64,000 nt of DNA from Bacillus sp. FSL H8-0547. GTDB lineage: Bacteria > Bacillota > Bacilli > Bacillales > Bacillaceae. The notes under the pieces were generated by a model. The model saw only the letters and a list, made by a program, of their open reading frames with translations, was not told the origin of the DNA and ran no database searches. The position numbers were made by a program, and so were the translations under genes. How positions within the stretch are numbered: the stretch's first letter is position 1; each line of letters begins with the position of its first letter. Positions 11,401-19,441 of this stretch are shown here, one piece after another. Location of the stretch: NCBI GenBank assembly GCA_038002745.1, contig JBBODD010000001.1, positions 3,472,001 through 3,536,000 of the forward strand, written 5' to 3'.

Positions 11401-12127
11401 GGCAAAAGGACAGCCGGTCATCTATTACGGGGAGGAAATTGGACAGACGGGCAAGCATGCCGGAGACATGGACAAAGGCGAATATAATGAAAACCGGTAC
11501 GATTTTGCCTGGGACAAAACAGAGAATAATGACCTGTTAACGCACTATCAGAAGCTGCTGAACATCCGTAAAGACTACTCAAAGGTCTTTTCAAAAGGAA
11601 CCCGCGCAAAAATCGGGGGCAGCAACGATGAAGGCTACCTCGTGTTCACCAGATCATACGGCAAACAATCTGTTGCAGTCGGACTGAATACAACAGAAAA
11701 GGCTCAAAAAGTGACCGTATCTGTTCCGTTTAAAAAGAACACGAAAGTGATTGATCTTTACAGCGGAAAGGAATACAAAGTTTCTGCAGGCGGAAAAGTG
11801 ACAGCAGACCTGCCTGAAAGGGAAGCGGGAGGCACCTTTATTCTGGCTGAAAAAAACAGTCAGCCAAAACCTCCTGGAAAAGACGAAAAACCTGACGGCG
11901 CCGTTCAGCCTGATGATAAGGATGGACAAGGAACCCCTCCGGCTAAAGGAGGAGATGCTGGCGGCGGAAACGGCTCATCAGGCAGCACGTCATCTCCCGG
12001 TGCAGGAAAAGGACTTCCTGAAACAGCCACAGCGTCCTACAGCATCATGCTGATTGGAATCGTGCTGCTTGCAGCCGGCTTCAGCGGCTGGGTGCTGAAA
12101 AGGCGCATTGTAAAACGTGCTGTTTAA
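8435..12127 (+). CDS. Multidomain secreted GH13 alpha-amylase/pullulanase-like enzyme, sortase-anchored
   Basis: 1230 aa. ATG 8435 follows AAAGGGGGA. Order: signal peptide (1-30); CBM9-like domain (about 33-220); Ig-like Big_5 domain (about 240-340); a CBM41-type starch-binding domain (about 350-460, IWTWQTG...WAVKDPF); two further beta domains; GH13 catalytic barrel from about 655. All four GH13 regions are present: DVVLNH, FRVDTVKH (nucleophile Asp869), GEYYGG (acid/base Glu898) and SSHDED (Asp964). The tail is Pro/Gly/Asp-rich, then LPETA (1194-1198), a membrane helix and KRR, a sortase signal with A in place of G. Likely a surface enzyme for starch or glycogen. B. subtilis has no such gene between ypiB and ypiF, so this looks acquired. 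Confidence 0.93.
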   Translation: MRNKWGRWTTAIAILVLLASSVLGTWQGFAASAPDAIKVDGSGEDWSEMQPLASSGTPGYEGFQIGDVHITNDSRYLYFWTEAKNVPNWGSDGMFLNLALNVNEEDSKIEGNPWGAPFHFGGTEAKPQFHITVRIKNDNELAGAALYSSEDLTAPKLSTWENSKGAQFAADRTKGFEGKIPLSELGLKNDDSIRAIAVLSGNNPAEHGAFDVSPEADGNVLAGSWNEAGNPNSQAVYSSSYTIGGVEEASQLEVLSSTPAEGEADFKPEAPLIVTFNENVAAQKQDAITLSEKDGSNVQAAVKTEGNQLSITAEQLKKGQSYTLSVKKDAVKGQSTNTYLQEDFVLSFTTSNMIEPAKRSIQFTYVREDADYADWNIWTWQTGLQDGEKLFSDITEQGAVSKFEISSDATAVGFVIRKGQDWAVKDPFDGDRYITAEAGQALTKVVVESGKGDFHTVPAVKGPVLSEGKATFFYRDPELFADNAMDTVEKVSLKVAGKQYEMTYDEKNEYFSHTVALPGEGTYDYSYLVTVNGTETEVRDPYFEKSSVDYIVPDVSMNVSVSPKAVTSNQNAVLSLDVETDQEVKFTELTADVSALGGPQAMKIDLQLMEATLSVADTVTAGEKQIPVTAVDQYGNKHTKTASITVKPRVSKGEGDFDWDEARIYFMLTDRFNDGDKTNNDPNGEGYDTSHLETYHGGDFKGITNKLDYLEDLGINTIWITPVVDNIDWDLRHDKNGHQYGYHGYWAKDFSKLDEHLGSMDDLNELLDKAHEKNIKIMVDVVLNHTGYGLKETDAGNAGISNYPTDEDRSRFSGMIRSGGTDVIKGELAGLPDLMTEDPAVRKQIIDWQTAWAAHRTEKGNAIDYFRVDTVKHVEDTTWKMFKNELTKINPDFKLIGEYYGGSIGNTGGYLNSGQMDSLLDFNFKYDARDFINGDVEAVEARLEERNGNLTSSATMGQFLSSHDEDGFLLTHAGGDISKQKIAAALQITAKGQPVIYYGEEIGQTGKHAGDMDKGEYNENRYDFAWDKTENNDLLTHYQKLLNIRKDYSKVFSKGTRAKIGGSNDEGYLVFTRSYGKQSVAVGLNTTEKAQKVTVSVPFKKNTKVIDLYSGKEYKVSAGGKVTADLPEREAGGTFILAEKNSQPKPPGKDEKPDGAVQPDDKDGQGTPPAKGGDAGGGNGSSGSTSSPGAGKGLPETATASYSIMLIGIVLLAAGFSGWVLKRRIVKRAV

Positions 12128-12150
12128 TAGAGTGCCGACGTGAATGAAAG

Positions 12151-12183
12151 GTGTCCCTGATTTGATGCAGGGGCACTTTTTTT
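12151..12183 (+). terminator. Terminator after the amylase gene
   Basis: GTGTCCCTG (12151-12159) pairs with CAGGGGCAC (12168-12176), with one G-U pair, followed by seven T residues. Confidence 0.9.
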
Positions 12184-12479
12184 ATAAGTGGCTGGAGGCG
12201 GTAAATGTGCATCACCAAGTGCCTTACTTGCCACAAATAGCAAAATACATGCAAGAATTCCTCTTTTACTTGAAAAAACAGATCCGTTACTTGCTGGAAA
12301 CGGGTGTTTACTAGAAAGGTTCCAGCTGCCTCCTGACTGGCAGTGTGCATTCACCATATATCTGCTGCCTGCTTGAAGATTAAAGGTCTCAAAGAAACGT
12401 AGAGATTTCAAATCTTCTTTTCCGATTCCTGCAAAACCTATATAATGAAAAGCAACACAACTTGAAGGAGCTGAAATGA
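12184..12479. other. Intergenic stretch without a recognised gene
   Basis: About 296 bases between the amylase terminator and ypiF. A 62-codon open frame on the plus strand lacks a Shine-Dalgarno and is probably chance. TATAAT at 12441-12446 may be the -10 box for ypiF; no convincing -35 is seen. Nothing else is supported. Confidence 0.5.
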
Positions 12480-12935
12480 ATGAAATGGACAGCCGGGGAC
12501 GCAGCGTCCTATCTGGAGTCGGCAGATTATGTGGATACGGCAGTCGTGCCGCTCATCCAGGCCAATTTCGGAACAGGCCTGAAGCATGCTGCTGCAGAGG
12601 GTGAATACGCTTTGCTGATTGCTGAAGACCTTGAAAGGCAGCTTAAAGGAAGAGTTTTCCTCATGCCGCCGATCTCTTATCTCAAAGAGACAGCCGAACA
12701 TGCAGAAAATACGGTGCAGCAATGGTACAGTGAGCTTGAAAAGAGTTTCAGCCATATCTTTTTTTTGACAAGTGATCCTCATTGGAAAACCAAAGAAGCT
12801 TTTTCAAACGGAAAAGTCATTTACCTTCCTCAGGTACCTATGGAGCATATGGATGAATCACTGAAGAGAAAGATGGTTGAGGATCAGGTCGGTCAAATTA
12901 TGAACATTTTCTTACAATTTTGGAGAGGGAAATAA
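12480..12935 (+). CDS. ypiF: DUF2487 family protein YpiF
   Basis: 151-aa conserved Bacillus protein of unknown role, always found just before qcrA. The sequence begins MKWTAGDAASYLESADYVDTAVVP and has no signal peptide or membrane segment, so it is probably cytoplasmic. ATG 12480 follows AAGGAG at 12465-12470; another ATG four bases upstream is out of frame. A separate promoter for qcrA lies downstream, so ypiF need not be the main lead gene of the qcr operon. Confidence 0.85.
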   Translation: MKWTAGDAASYLESADYVDTAVVPLIQANFGTGLKHAAAEGEYALLIAEDLERQLKGRVFLMPPISYLKETAEHAENTVQQWYSELEKSFSHIFFLTSDPHWKTKEAFSNGKVIYLPQVPMEHMDESLKRKMVEDQVGQIMNIFLQFWRGK

Positions 12936-12975
12936 AAACCCTTACATATTTATTAAGTTCCAAAAAAGGATAATA

Positions 12976-13004
12976 TTGACCTTACTGGAAGATTGATATA
13001 TCAT
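12976..13004 (+). promoter_or_regulatory. Sigma-A-like promoter of qcrABC
   Basis: TTGACC at 12976-12981 and TATCAT at 12999-13004 with a 17-base spacer, about 75 bases ahead of qcrA. Confidence 0.6.
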
Positions 13005-13078
13005 GAGATTGTCCTAGTTTTATATGGTTTTATCGTATGTCCTGACGGACTTCAGCTTAAGATAGAGGGGGGAAAATG

Positions 13079-13588
13079 ATGAGCGAGAAAAAACATCGGG
13101 TATCAAGACGGCAATTTCTCAACTATACACTTACTGGTGTAGGCGGTTTCATGGCTGCGGGTATGCTAATGCCTATGGTACGTTTTGCGCTGGATCCGGT
13201 ACTTGGCAAGGTCGAAGATCAGGATCTGGTTCAGGTTGTCAGTGTAGATGAAATTACAAATGAACCAACCCGTTTTAACTTTAAAATTAAACAGGTTGAT
13301 GCTTGGTACAAATCTGAAGAGCCTAGGGCCGCCTGGGTTTACAAAAACGATAATGGGGATATTATAGCGCTTTCTCCTGTCTGCAAGCATTTGGGATGTA
13401 CAGTTAACTGGAACAGTGATCCATCGAATCCAAACAAATTCTTCTGTCCATGCCACTACGGCCTGTATGATAAAGATGGCACGAATGTTCCTGGTACACC
13501 GCCGCTTGCTCCGCTTGATGTATACAAGAGTGAAGTGAAGGATGGATTCCTGTATCTTGGTTCGGCTAAACCGCGAAAGGAGGCGTAA
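13079..13588 (+). CDS. qcrA: Menaquinol:cytochrome c reductase Rieske iron-sulfur subunit
   Basis: 169-aa Rieske protein of the bc-type complex, passing electrons from menaquinol to cytochrome c. The [2Fe-2S] ligands are in CKHLGC and CPCHYG. The N-terminus has a twin-arginine-like SRRQFLNYTLTGVGG and one membrane helix that anchors the domain outside the membrane. Two adjacent ATG codons occur; GAGGGGGG at 13065-13072 spaces better to 13079 than to 13076. qcrB begins three bases after the stop. Confidence 0.97.
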   Translation: MSEKKHRVSRRQFLNYTLTGVGGFMAAGMLMPMVRFALDPVLGKVEDQDLVQVVSVDEITNEPTRFNFKIKQVDAWYKSEEPRAAWVYKNDNGDIIALSPVCKHLGCTVNWNSDPSNPNKFFCPCHYGLYDKDGTNVPGTPPLAPLDVYKSEVKDGFLYLGSAKPRKEA

Positions 13589-13591
13589 TAA

Positions 13592-14266
13592 GTGTTAAAC
13601 AAAATTTATGACTGGGTTGATGAACGGCTTGATATTACGCCTATGTGGAGAGACATTGCTGACCATGAAGTGCCTGAGCACGTAAATCCGGCTCACCATT
13701 TTTCAGCTTTCGTATACTGCTTTGGCGGACTGACGTTCTTTGTAACGGTTATTCAGGTATTATCAGGCATGTTCCTGACAATGTATTATGTTCCCGACAT
13801 TAAAAATGCATGGGAATCTGTTTATTATCTTCAAAATGAAGTCGCTTTCGGGCAAATCGTCCGCGGCATGCATCACTGGGGAGCAAGTCTAGTTATCGTC
13901 ATGATGTTCCTACATACTCTCCGCGTATTCTTCCAGGGTGCATATAAGAAACCGCGCGAACTTAACTGGGTTGTCGGCGTACTGATTTTCTTCGTCATGC
14001 TTGGTCTTGGATTTACGGGCTATTTATTGCCTTGGGATATGAAAGCGCTATTTGCGACGAAAGTTGGTCTTCAAATCGCTGAAGCAACGCCGCTGATTGG
14101 TACTCAGGTCAAAACATTGCTTGCCGGCCATCCGGAAATCGTCGGTGCACAGACACTGACCCGTTTCTTTGCGATTCACGTGTTCTTCCTTCCAGCAGCG
14201 CTGTTTGGCTTAATGGGGGCTCACTTTATCATGATCCGCAAACAGGGTATATCCGGACCTCTGTAA
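13592..14266 (+). CDS. qcrB: Menaquinol:cytochrome c reductase cytochrome b subunit
   Basis: 224-aa integral membrane cytochrome b of the b6 type. The haem-ligand histidines lie in MHHWGASLVIVMMFLHTLRVF-like and FAIHVFFLPAALFG..GAHF segments, and PWDMKALFATKVG marks the quinol-site region. GTG 13592 follows AAAGGAGG at 13577-13584. The protein corresponds to the N-terminal half of mitochondrial cytochrome b; the other half is fused into QcrC. Confidence 0.97.
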   Translation: MLNKIYDWVDERLDITPMWRDIADHEVPEHVNPAHHFSAFVYCFGGLTFFVTVIQVLSGMFLTMYYVPDIKNAWESVYYLQNEVAFGQIVRGMHHWGASLVIVMMFLHTLRVFFQGAYKKPRELNWVVGVLIFFVMLGLGFTGYLLPWDMKALFATKVGLQIAEATPLIGTQVKTLLAGHPEIVGAQTLTRFFAIHVFFLPAALFGLMGAHFIMIRKQGISGPL

Positions 14267-14325
14267 AATACAAATGATGATCAGCCGCATAAGTATGCGG
14301 AACTGCCAAAGAAGGAGGGGAAATC

Positions 14326-15093
14326 ATGCATCGCGGAAAAGGGATGAAATTTGTTGGAGACTCTCGTGTTCCAGCTGAAAGAAAACCGAATATTCCAAAA
14401 GACTATTCAGAATTCCCGGGTAAAACGGAAGCGTTCTGGCCGAACTTCTTATTGAAAGAATGGCTGGTTGGAGCTGTGTTCCTGATTGGGTTCCTGTGTT
14501 TGACTGTGGCGCATCCGTCGCCGCTTGAACGTGTTGCAGATCCGACGGACACTGGTTACATTCCATTGCCTGACTGGTATTTCTTATTCTTATACCAATT
14601 GCTCAAGTACACGTATGCTGCAGGTCCATACACAGTGATCGGCGCATTTATCATGCCGGGTCTTGCATTTGGTGCATTGCTTCTTGCACCGTTTATTGAC
14701 CGCGGGCCTGAGCGCAGACCTGCAAAACGCCCTGTTGCAGTCGGAATGATGCTTCTAGGCGTAGCGGCAACGATTTTCCTGACTTGGGAATCTGTTGCAA
14801 CTCACGACTGGGAAGCAGCTGCTGAACAAGGAAAAATTAAAGCAGAAGCTGAGATTGACAAAGAATCAGATGGCTACAAAATCTTCACTGAACAAACATG
14901 TGTTTCCTGTCACGGCGACAATTTAGCCGGCGGCGCAGCCGGTCCTTCACTGGTCGATACTGGCTTAAGTCCTGAAGAGGTTGCCAAGATCGCAGTAGAA
15001 GGTCAGGGCGGCATGCCTGCTGGCATCTTCAAAGGAACAGATGAAGAATTGAAAGTGCTTTCTGAGTTTGTCTCCAGTGTTACTGCAAAATAA
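14326..15093 (+). CDS. qcrC: Menaquinol:cytochrome c reductase subunit IV-cytochrome c fusion
   Basis: 255 aa, as in B. subtilis. The N-terminal part is subunit-IV-like with membrane helices and the PLPDWYFLFLYQLLKY segment. The C-terminus is a cytochrome c domain with the haem motif CVSCH (CxxCH) and a later methionine region (GQGGMPAG) suited to the axial ligand. ATG 14326 follows GAAGGAGGGG. A small hairpin (CCGCAT/ATGCGG, 14285-14300) sits in the gap after qcrB. Confidence 0.97.
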   Translation: MHRGKGMKFVGDSRVPAERKPNIPKDYSEFPGKTEAFWPNFLLKEWLVGAVFLIGFLCLTVAHPSPLERVADPTDTGYIPLPDWYFLFLYQLLKYTYAAGPYTVIGAFIMPGLAFGALLLAPFIDRGPERRPAKRPVAVGMMLLGVAATIFLTWESVATHDWEAAAEQGKIKAEAEIDKESDGYKIFTEQTCVSCHGDNLAGGAAGPSLVDTGLSPEEVAKIAVEGQGGMPAGIFKGTDEELKVLSEFVSSVTAK

Positions 15094-15100
15094 TCAGAAA

Positions 15101-15126
15101 AAGCTGACGAAATGTCAGCTTTTTTC
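15101..15126 (+). terminator. Terminator after qcrC
   Basis: AAGCTGAC (15101-15108) pairs with GTCAGCTT (15114-15121), followed by TTTTC. Confidence 0.88.
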
Positions 15127-15164
15127 TGCGTTGTGAACTACATATAAAGGAAGTTGAAACCATT

Positions 15165-15761
15165 ATGAAATGGATGCACTATCTGCTTGTAAGACAGCCT
15201 TTTCTTTTTCTGATGTTTACGGTCAACTTATTTGGAACCATCTACGGGTATTACTGGTACAGATATCAGCTGTACGAAACGCCGGCCATTTTCCTGCCGT
15301 TTGTGCCGGACAGCCCGACGGCAAGTCTTTTTTTTACGATTGTCATGCTCGGCTTTCTTTTTAAGAGGAATCTCCCTTTAATTGAAGCCCTTGCCATTAT
15401 TACGCTGTTTAAGTATGGAATATGGGCAGTTGTCATGAATTTGCTCGTATTGAATGAAACAGGGGTATTGGACACTGTCGGCTACATGCTGATATTGTCC
15501 CATCTTGGCATGGCCGTTCAGGGGCTGCTTTATGCACCGTTTTACAGGTTTAAAGCCTGGCATCTTGCGGCAGCAGCTGTCTGGACACTGCATAATGAAA
15601 TCATTGATTATGTGTTTGGGCAAATGCCGAAGTACAGTGTTTTGATGAACTATTTGCCTGAGATCGGGTATTTTACTTTCTGGCTTAGTCTTTTCTCTAT
15701 TTTTCTGGCTTATTATTTTGTGGTCAGAAAAGATTCGTATAAGCTGGACCTCCTGAAATAG
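15165..15761 (+). CDS. ypjA: DUF1405 membrane protein YpjA
   Basis: 198-aa polytopic membrane protein (about five or six hydrophobic segments, for example FLMFTVNLFGTIYGYYWY and YFTFWLSLFSIFLAYYFVV) of the DUF1405 family. Function is unknown; it is conserved between qcrC and ypjB in bacilli. ATG 15165 follows AAAGGAAG. It is monocistronic or paired with ypjB 79 bases downstream. Confidence 0.88.
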   Translation: MKWMHYLLVRQPFLFLMFTVNLFGTIYGYYWYRYQLYETPAIFLPFVPDSPTASLFFTIVMLGFLFKRNLPLIEALAIITLFKYGIWAVVMNLLVLNETGVLDTVGYMLILSHLGMAVQGLLYAPFYRFKAWHLAAAAVWTLHNEIIDYVFGQMPKYSVLMNYLPEIGYFTFWLSLFSIFLAYYFVVRKDSYKLDLLK

Positions 15762-15840
15762 ATTTTCTTTTATCAAAAAAGAAGGTCTATCCTTGTCCAC
15801 TTTTTCATAGTTTTAAGTAGAAGCTGTGGGAGGGACAAGG

Positions 15841-16653
15841 ATGAAAAAACGAATAGCCGCATTGGCAGTTTTTATGATCATGGCGATGGCTCTGCCGTTT
15901 TATTCTCTGGCTGATCATCGTGCAGGGCACATGGAAAGCAGCTGGGAAGATTTAAATAAACTCACGGATACAGCACTTCAGCTGACGAAACAAAACAGAT
16001 TTGAAGAATCGCTTCAGCTTGTCAATTATTTTGGCAGAGAATTCGAGAAAACCATAAAAGGTAATAACGAAGTTTCAGCAAACGAGATCCGGACGATTTC
16101 GGCTTCTCAGCAGACGGCAGTTGACAAGCTGCAGGAAACAGCTTCCTCGCCTGATCAAAAAGTAAGAGCCCTGATCCGGCTCAGGCTCGTTGTCGATGCA
16201 GCTGCATCGGAGCATCAGCCTCTGTGGAGTTCAATGGAAGCGCCTGTTATGAGTGCCTTCACACAAGTGAAAGATGATGTGCAGGACGGAAATAATCAGG
16301 CTTTTGAACAGAACTGGGAGGAATTTGTCTCTCTTTATGAAACGGTTTATCCCAGCATGCTGATGGATCTTGATTCTGAGCAGCTTAAGAGAATTGAAGC
16401 CCACAAGTCAGTGGTGGAAGATTCATTTTTTGCAGAAATTCCTGTAGAATCACAAGTCAATCAGCTGACATTAATGGAGGAAGACTTGCAGAGCTTATTT
16501 GAACGAGTAAAAGAAGATGAAGCGGATCCGTCTCTCTGGTGGGTCATGATATCTACCGGAAGCATTATCTTTATGGCGCTTTCCTATACAGGGTGGAGAA
16601 AGTACAAAGGCGAAAAAGACAAAATGAATAGAGAACGTGACTTTAACAAGTAA
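15841..16653 (+). CDS. ypjB: Sporulation protein YpjB
   Basis: 270 aa with an N-terminal signal peptide or anchor (MKKRIAALAVFMIMAMALPF), a helical extracytoplasmic region, and a C-terminal membrane helix (WWVMISTGSIIFMALSY) followed by a basic tail. It matches the YpjB family, known as sporulation proteins of undefined mechanism. ATG 15841 follows GGGAGGGA; the upstream GTG at 15826 precedes that site and is unlikely. Its stop codon lies inside the terminator stem. Confidence 0.88.
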   Translation: MKKRIAALAVFMIMAMALPFYSLADHRAGHMESSWEDLNKLTDTALQLTKQNRFEESLQLVNYFGREFEKTIKGNNEVSANEIRTISASQQTAVDKLQETASSPDQKVRALIRLRLVVDAAASEHQPLWSSMEAPVMSAFTQVKDDVQDGNNQAFEQNWEEFVSLYETVYPSMLMDLDSEQLKRIEAHKSVVEDSFFAEIPVESQVNQLTLMEEDLQSLFERVKEDEADPSLWWVMISTGSIIFMALSYTGWRKYKGEKDKMNRERDFNK

Positions 16654-16687
16654 GAGGCCTCGTGAACGAGGCCTCTTACTTGTTTTA
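16646..16687. terminator. Bidirectional terminator overlapping the ypjB stop
   Basis: A perfect 17-bp stem (16646-16662 with 16667-16683) and a TGAA loop, followed by TTTT. The TAA stop of ypjB (16651-16653) is inside the left arm. It is placed to end ypjB, and possibly minus-strand readthrough from ypjC. Confidence 0.85.
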
Positions 16688-16701
16688 TATGAAGTTGGCG
16701 G

Positions 16702-16838
16702 GGCGATTCCGCTTTTCTTGTTGGCCAGCTCCATCGCCCAACTCCTCTGTCAGAACGGAACTGTCCGCAAAGGCAAAAAGCGCCTTCACCGCCATTTCCT
16801 TATCTGACCCCCGGAGCTAAACGGGCGATTCCGCTTTT
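16702..16838. repeat. One unit of the ~123-bp intergenic repeat family
   Basis: GGCGATTCCGCTTTTC occurs at both ends (16702 and 16824, period 122) around a unit containing GGCCAGCTCCATCGCC and AACTCCTCTGTCAGAAC. The same modules recur at 38.9 and 49.4 kb. The right end runs directly into the stop codon of ypjC, so the element fills the gap between convergent genes. Confidence 0.8.
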
Positions 16839-17711
16839 CTAGCGCTGTATAGGATTCTTATCCGCATCGAGCGTGAATCCTTCTCCGAGGACGTCGTGGA
16901 CGTCGCTGACGGCTACGAATGCGTGGGGATCGACGGATGTGATGACGGCTTTGAGGCGGACGATTTCATTTTTTGCAACGACACAGTAAAGGATGTTCCG
17001 GTCCATTTTTGTATAGGATCCCATGCCTTTTAGAGTCGTGACGCCGCGGTCCATCTCCTGCATGATCTTTTCTGCGATTTCTTCGTTTTTCTCCGAGATG
17101 ATTGTCGCTCCTTTTGCTGCATAGGCCCCTTCCTGCATAAAGTCGATCACTCTTGCGCCAATAAAGACTGCCACAAGGGTATACATTGCTTCTTTATAGG
17201 ATAAGTAGGTAATGAGGGAAAGTGTAATGACGACAAAGTCAAAGATGAACATCGTTTTTCCCATGCTGATGCCTTTGTATTTATGTACCAGTCTTGCAAT
17301 AATATCAACACCGCCGGTTGTGCCGCCGTATCTGAAAATGATGCCGAGGCCGACTCCGATAAAAACACCTGCAAATAATGAAGCAAGGGTCAAGTCATCT
17401 TTAAGCGGCATGAAGATCTGAAATCGTTGGAAGAGCCAAAGGAAGACAGACAGTGCAACCGTACCGATAATGGTATAGAGAAAGGTCGTCCTGCCGAGCA
17501 ATTTCCAACCGATGAAAAAGATCGGGATGTTCAGCACCAGGTTGGATATCGAGGGGTCAATGTTAAAAAGAAAGTATAAAAGAAGGGTTATTCCGGTAAA
17601 TCCGCCTTCAGCAAGATTGTTCTGCATGTTAAAATGAACTAGTCCGAATGCAAAAATCGCTGAACCGAGTAAAATAAAGAAAATATTCCGTATTTTCAAT
17701 TGAAGAAACAT
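16839..17711 (-). CDS. ypjC: YitT/DUF2179 family membrane protein YpjC
   Basis: 290 aa, the B. subtilis length, if started at the ATG whose complement ends at 17711 (FLQLKIRNIFFILLG). The frame is open 34 codons further upstream, but the candidate ATG at 17723 abuts its own GAGG and cannot use it. About five N-terminal membrane helices (YitT/DUF161) precede a soluble C-terminal DUF2179 domain (GAYAAKGATIIS...VSDVHDVLGEGF). Function is unknown; the family is proposed to be transport-related. Confidence 0.88.
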   Translation of the reverse strand: MFLQLKIRNIFFILLGSAIFAFGLVHFNMQNNLAEGGFTGITLLLYFLFNIDPSISNLVLNIPIFFIGWKLLGRTTFLYTIIGTVALSVFLWLFQRFQIFMPLKDDLTLASLFAGVFIGVGLGIIFRYGGTTGGVDIIARLVHKYKGISMGKTMFIFDFVVITLSLITYLSYKEAMYTLVAVFIGARVIDFMQEGAYAAKGATIISEKNEEIAEKIMQEMDRGVTTLKGMGSYTKMDRNILYCVVAKNEIVRLKAVITSVDPHAFVAVSDVHDVLGEGFTLDADKNPIQR

Positions 17712-17806
17712 GATGTCGATCATCCTCTTTTCTATGTACTTTGCGATAATAGTATAGATGATGGAAACAAAAGGTGCAATCACGCCTTTTGTACAAGCCG
17801 GAAAAT

Positions 17807-17835
17807 TTGTCAAAATGTCCTGAACCCGCTAACAT
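17807..17835 (+). promoter_or_regulatory. Sigma-A-like promoter of the ypjD-birA gene run
   Basis: TTGTCA at 17807-17812, a 17-base spacer, and TAACAT at 17830-17835, about 25 bases ahead of ypjD. No strong terminator is seen until after birA, so this may drive seven genes. Confidence 0.55.
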
Positions 17836-17859
17836 GAAGAAGAATGAAGAGGTGATTCT

Positions 17860-18189
17860 ATGAGCCAAAAGACAATGAAAGACCTTCAAAAAGAAGTAGA
17901 TGAGTACATCGGCCAGTTTAAAGAGGGATATTTCAGCCCGCTTGCGATGATGGCAAGGCTGACCGAAGAAATGGGAGAGCTTGCAAGGGAAATAAACCAT
18001 ACATACGGCGAAAAGCCGAAAAAGGATACAGAAAAAGAAAAGAAGATTGAAGAGGAAGCGGGAGATATTCTGTTTGTGCTGATCTGCCTTGCTAATTCTC
18101 TTCAAATCGATCTTGAAGAAGCGCATGATCTTGTCATGAAAAAATTCACAACAAGAGATAAAGACCGCTGGACAAAAAAAGAGTCATAA
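17860..18189 (+). CDS. ypjD: MazG-like nucleotide pyrophosphohydrolase YpjD
   Basis: 109-aa all-alpha NTP pyrophosphohydrolase-like protein. The metal-binding acids appear as TEEMGELAREI (ExxE) and EEEAGDILFVLICLAN (ExxD), the MazG-type pattern. It probably hydrolyses an unidentified (d)NTP. ATG 17860 follows GAGGTG. It leads the operon with dapB 12 bases downstream. Confidence 0.9.
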   Translation: MSQKTMKDLQKEVDEYIGQFKEGYFSPLAMMARLTEEMGELAREINHTYGEKPKKDTEKEKKIEEEAGDILFVLICLANSLQIDLEEAHDLVMKKFTTRDKDRWTKKES

Positions 18190-18201
18190 GGAGAAACAGC
18201 T

Positions 18202-18999
18202 ATGGAACAGATTAAAGTTGTCATTGCAGGACCAAGAGGAAGAATGGGGAGAGAAGCGGTTAAGCTTGCTGAAGAAACGCCGCATTTTACTCTGGTAGGG
18301 GCAGTTGATCATAAATTCGGAGGTCAAACGCTTAAAGAAGCCGGTGATTTCAAAAGCGAAGCCCTTATTTATACGGATATAGAAGCATGCTTTCAGGAAA
18401 CAAAGCCTGATGTGCTTATTGATTTAACCACACCTGAGATCGGGAAGATTCATACGAAGAAAGCTCTTGAATACGGGGTAAGGCCTGTAGTCGGCACAAC
18501 GGGTTTTTCGGATGCTGACCTGAAAGAACTCGAGCAGCTGACAGAAGAAAAAGGCATCGGCGCCATTATTGCCCCAAACTTTGCAATCGGCGCAATCTTA
18601 ATGATGAAATTTTCACAAATGGCCGCCAAGTATTTTGCGGATGTAGAAATTCTTGAGATGCACCACGATCAAAAGCTGGATGCACCTTCCGGGACGGGTT
18701 TGAAAACGGCAGAAATGATTTCTGCTGTCAGAGAAGAGAAAGAACAGGGCCATCCGGATGAGAAAGAGATATTAGATGGAGCCCGCGGTGCCAACTATAA
18801 AGGGATTCACGTGCACAGCATCCGTCTTCCGGGGCTTGTTGCCCATCAGGAAGTTCTGTTCGGGGGAGACGGACAGACACTTTCGATCCGCCACGATTCA
18901 TTTAACCGCGCATCATTTATGTCGGGGGTAAAACTGTGCGTGGAACAGGTAATGAAGCTGGATCTTCTTGTATACGGCCTTGAAAATTTAATCGACTAA
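18202..18999 (+). CDS. dapB: 4-hydroxy-tetrahydrodipicolinate reductase
   Basis: 265 aa. It catalyses the NAD(P)H-dependent reduction in lysine and meso-diaminopimelate synthesis, which also supplies spore dipicolinate precursors. Marks are the nucleotide-binding [26 protein letters not shown], and the catalytic [16 protein letters not shown] 18202 follows AAGGAG. Confidence 0.97.
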   Translation: MEQIKVVIAGPRGRMGREAVKLAEETPHFTLVGAVDHKFGGQTLKEAGDFKSEALIYTDIEACFQETKPDVLIDLTTPEIGKIHTKKALEYGVRPVVGTTGFSDADLKELEQLTEEKGIGAIIAPNFAIGAILMMKFSQMAAKYFADVEILEMHHDQKLDAPSGTGLKTAEMISAVREEKEQGHPDEKEILDGARGANYKGIHVHSIRLPGLVAHQEVLFGGDGQTLSIRHDSFNRASFMSGVKLCVEQVMKLDLLVYGLENLID

Positions 19000-19012
19000 A
19001 GGGGAATGTCTG

Positions 19013-19441
19013 ATGAATATCGCACTCATAGCTCATGATAAGAAAAAAAATGACCTTATTCAGTTTGCACTGGCCTACAAAGGCATCCTTGGAAAACATA
19101 AACTCTATGCGACCGGAACTACAGGTTTAAAAGTAACAGAGGCGACGGGCCTTGAAATACACAGATTCCAGTCCGGGCCGCTTGGCGGTGATCAGGAAAT
19201 TGGCGCATGCATCGCAAACAATGCAATGGACATGGTCATTTTCTTCCGTGATCCCCTGACTGCCCAGCCTCATGAGCCTGATGTGTCCGCTTTAATCCGT
19301 CTGTGTGATGTTTATGCAGTTCCGCTTGCGACGAATATGGGAACAGCGGAAATTCTGATTCATGGACTGGAGCGCGGTGATTTGAAATGGAGAGCAATAG
19401 TAAATGACAAAGAAATTGAAGATGACTATGGAAAAGAATAA
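19013..19441 (+). CDS. mgsA: Methylglyoxal synthase
   Basis: 142 aa. It converts dihydroxyacetone phosphate to methylglyoxal plus phosphate, a bypass that relieves sugar-phosphate stress. The catalytic aspartates lie in FFRDPL and HEPD, and ATGTTG binds phosphate. It lies just ahead of two bacillithiol genes, which fits because bacillithiol helps detoxify methylglyoxal. ATG 19013 follows AAGGGGAA. The 3' end overlaps bshB1 by 38 bases. Confidence 0.96.
   Translation: MNIALIAHDKKKNDLIQFALAYKGILGKHKLYATGTTGLKVTEATGLEIHRFQSGPLGGDQEIGACIANNAMDMVIFFRDPLTAQPHEPDVSALIRLCDVYAVPLATNMGTAEILIHGLERGDLKWRAIVNDKEIEDDYGKE

Noticed and set aside
12188-12376. 62-aa open frame after the amylase terminator
   Set aside because: No Shine-Dalgarno at suitable distance, no recognisable features, and it sits in an otherwise empty gap.
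17629-18126. 165-aa minus-strand frame across ypjC-ypjD
   Set aside because: It overlaps the start of ypjC and all of ypjD, which are both conserved; no ribosome binding site.
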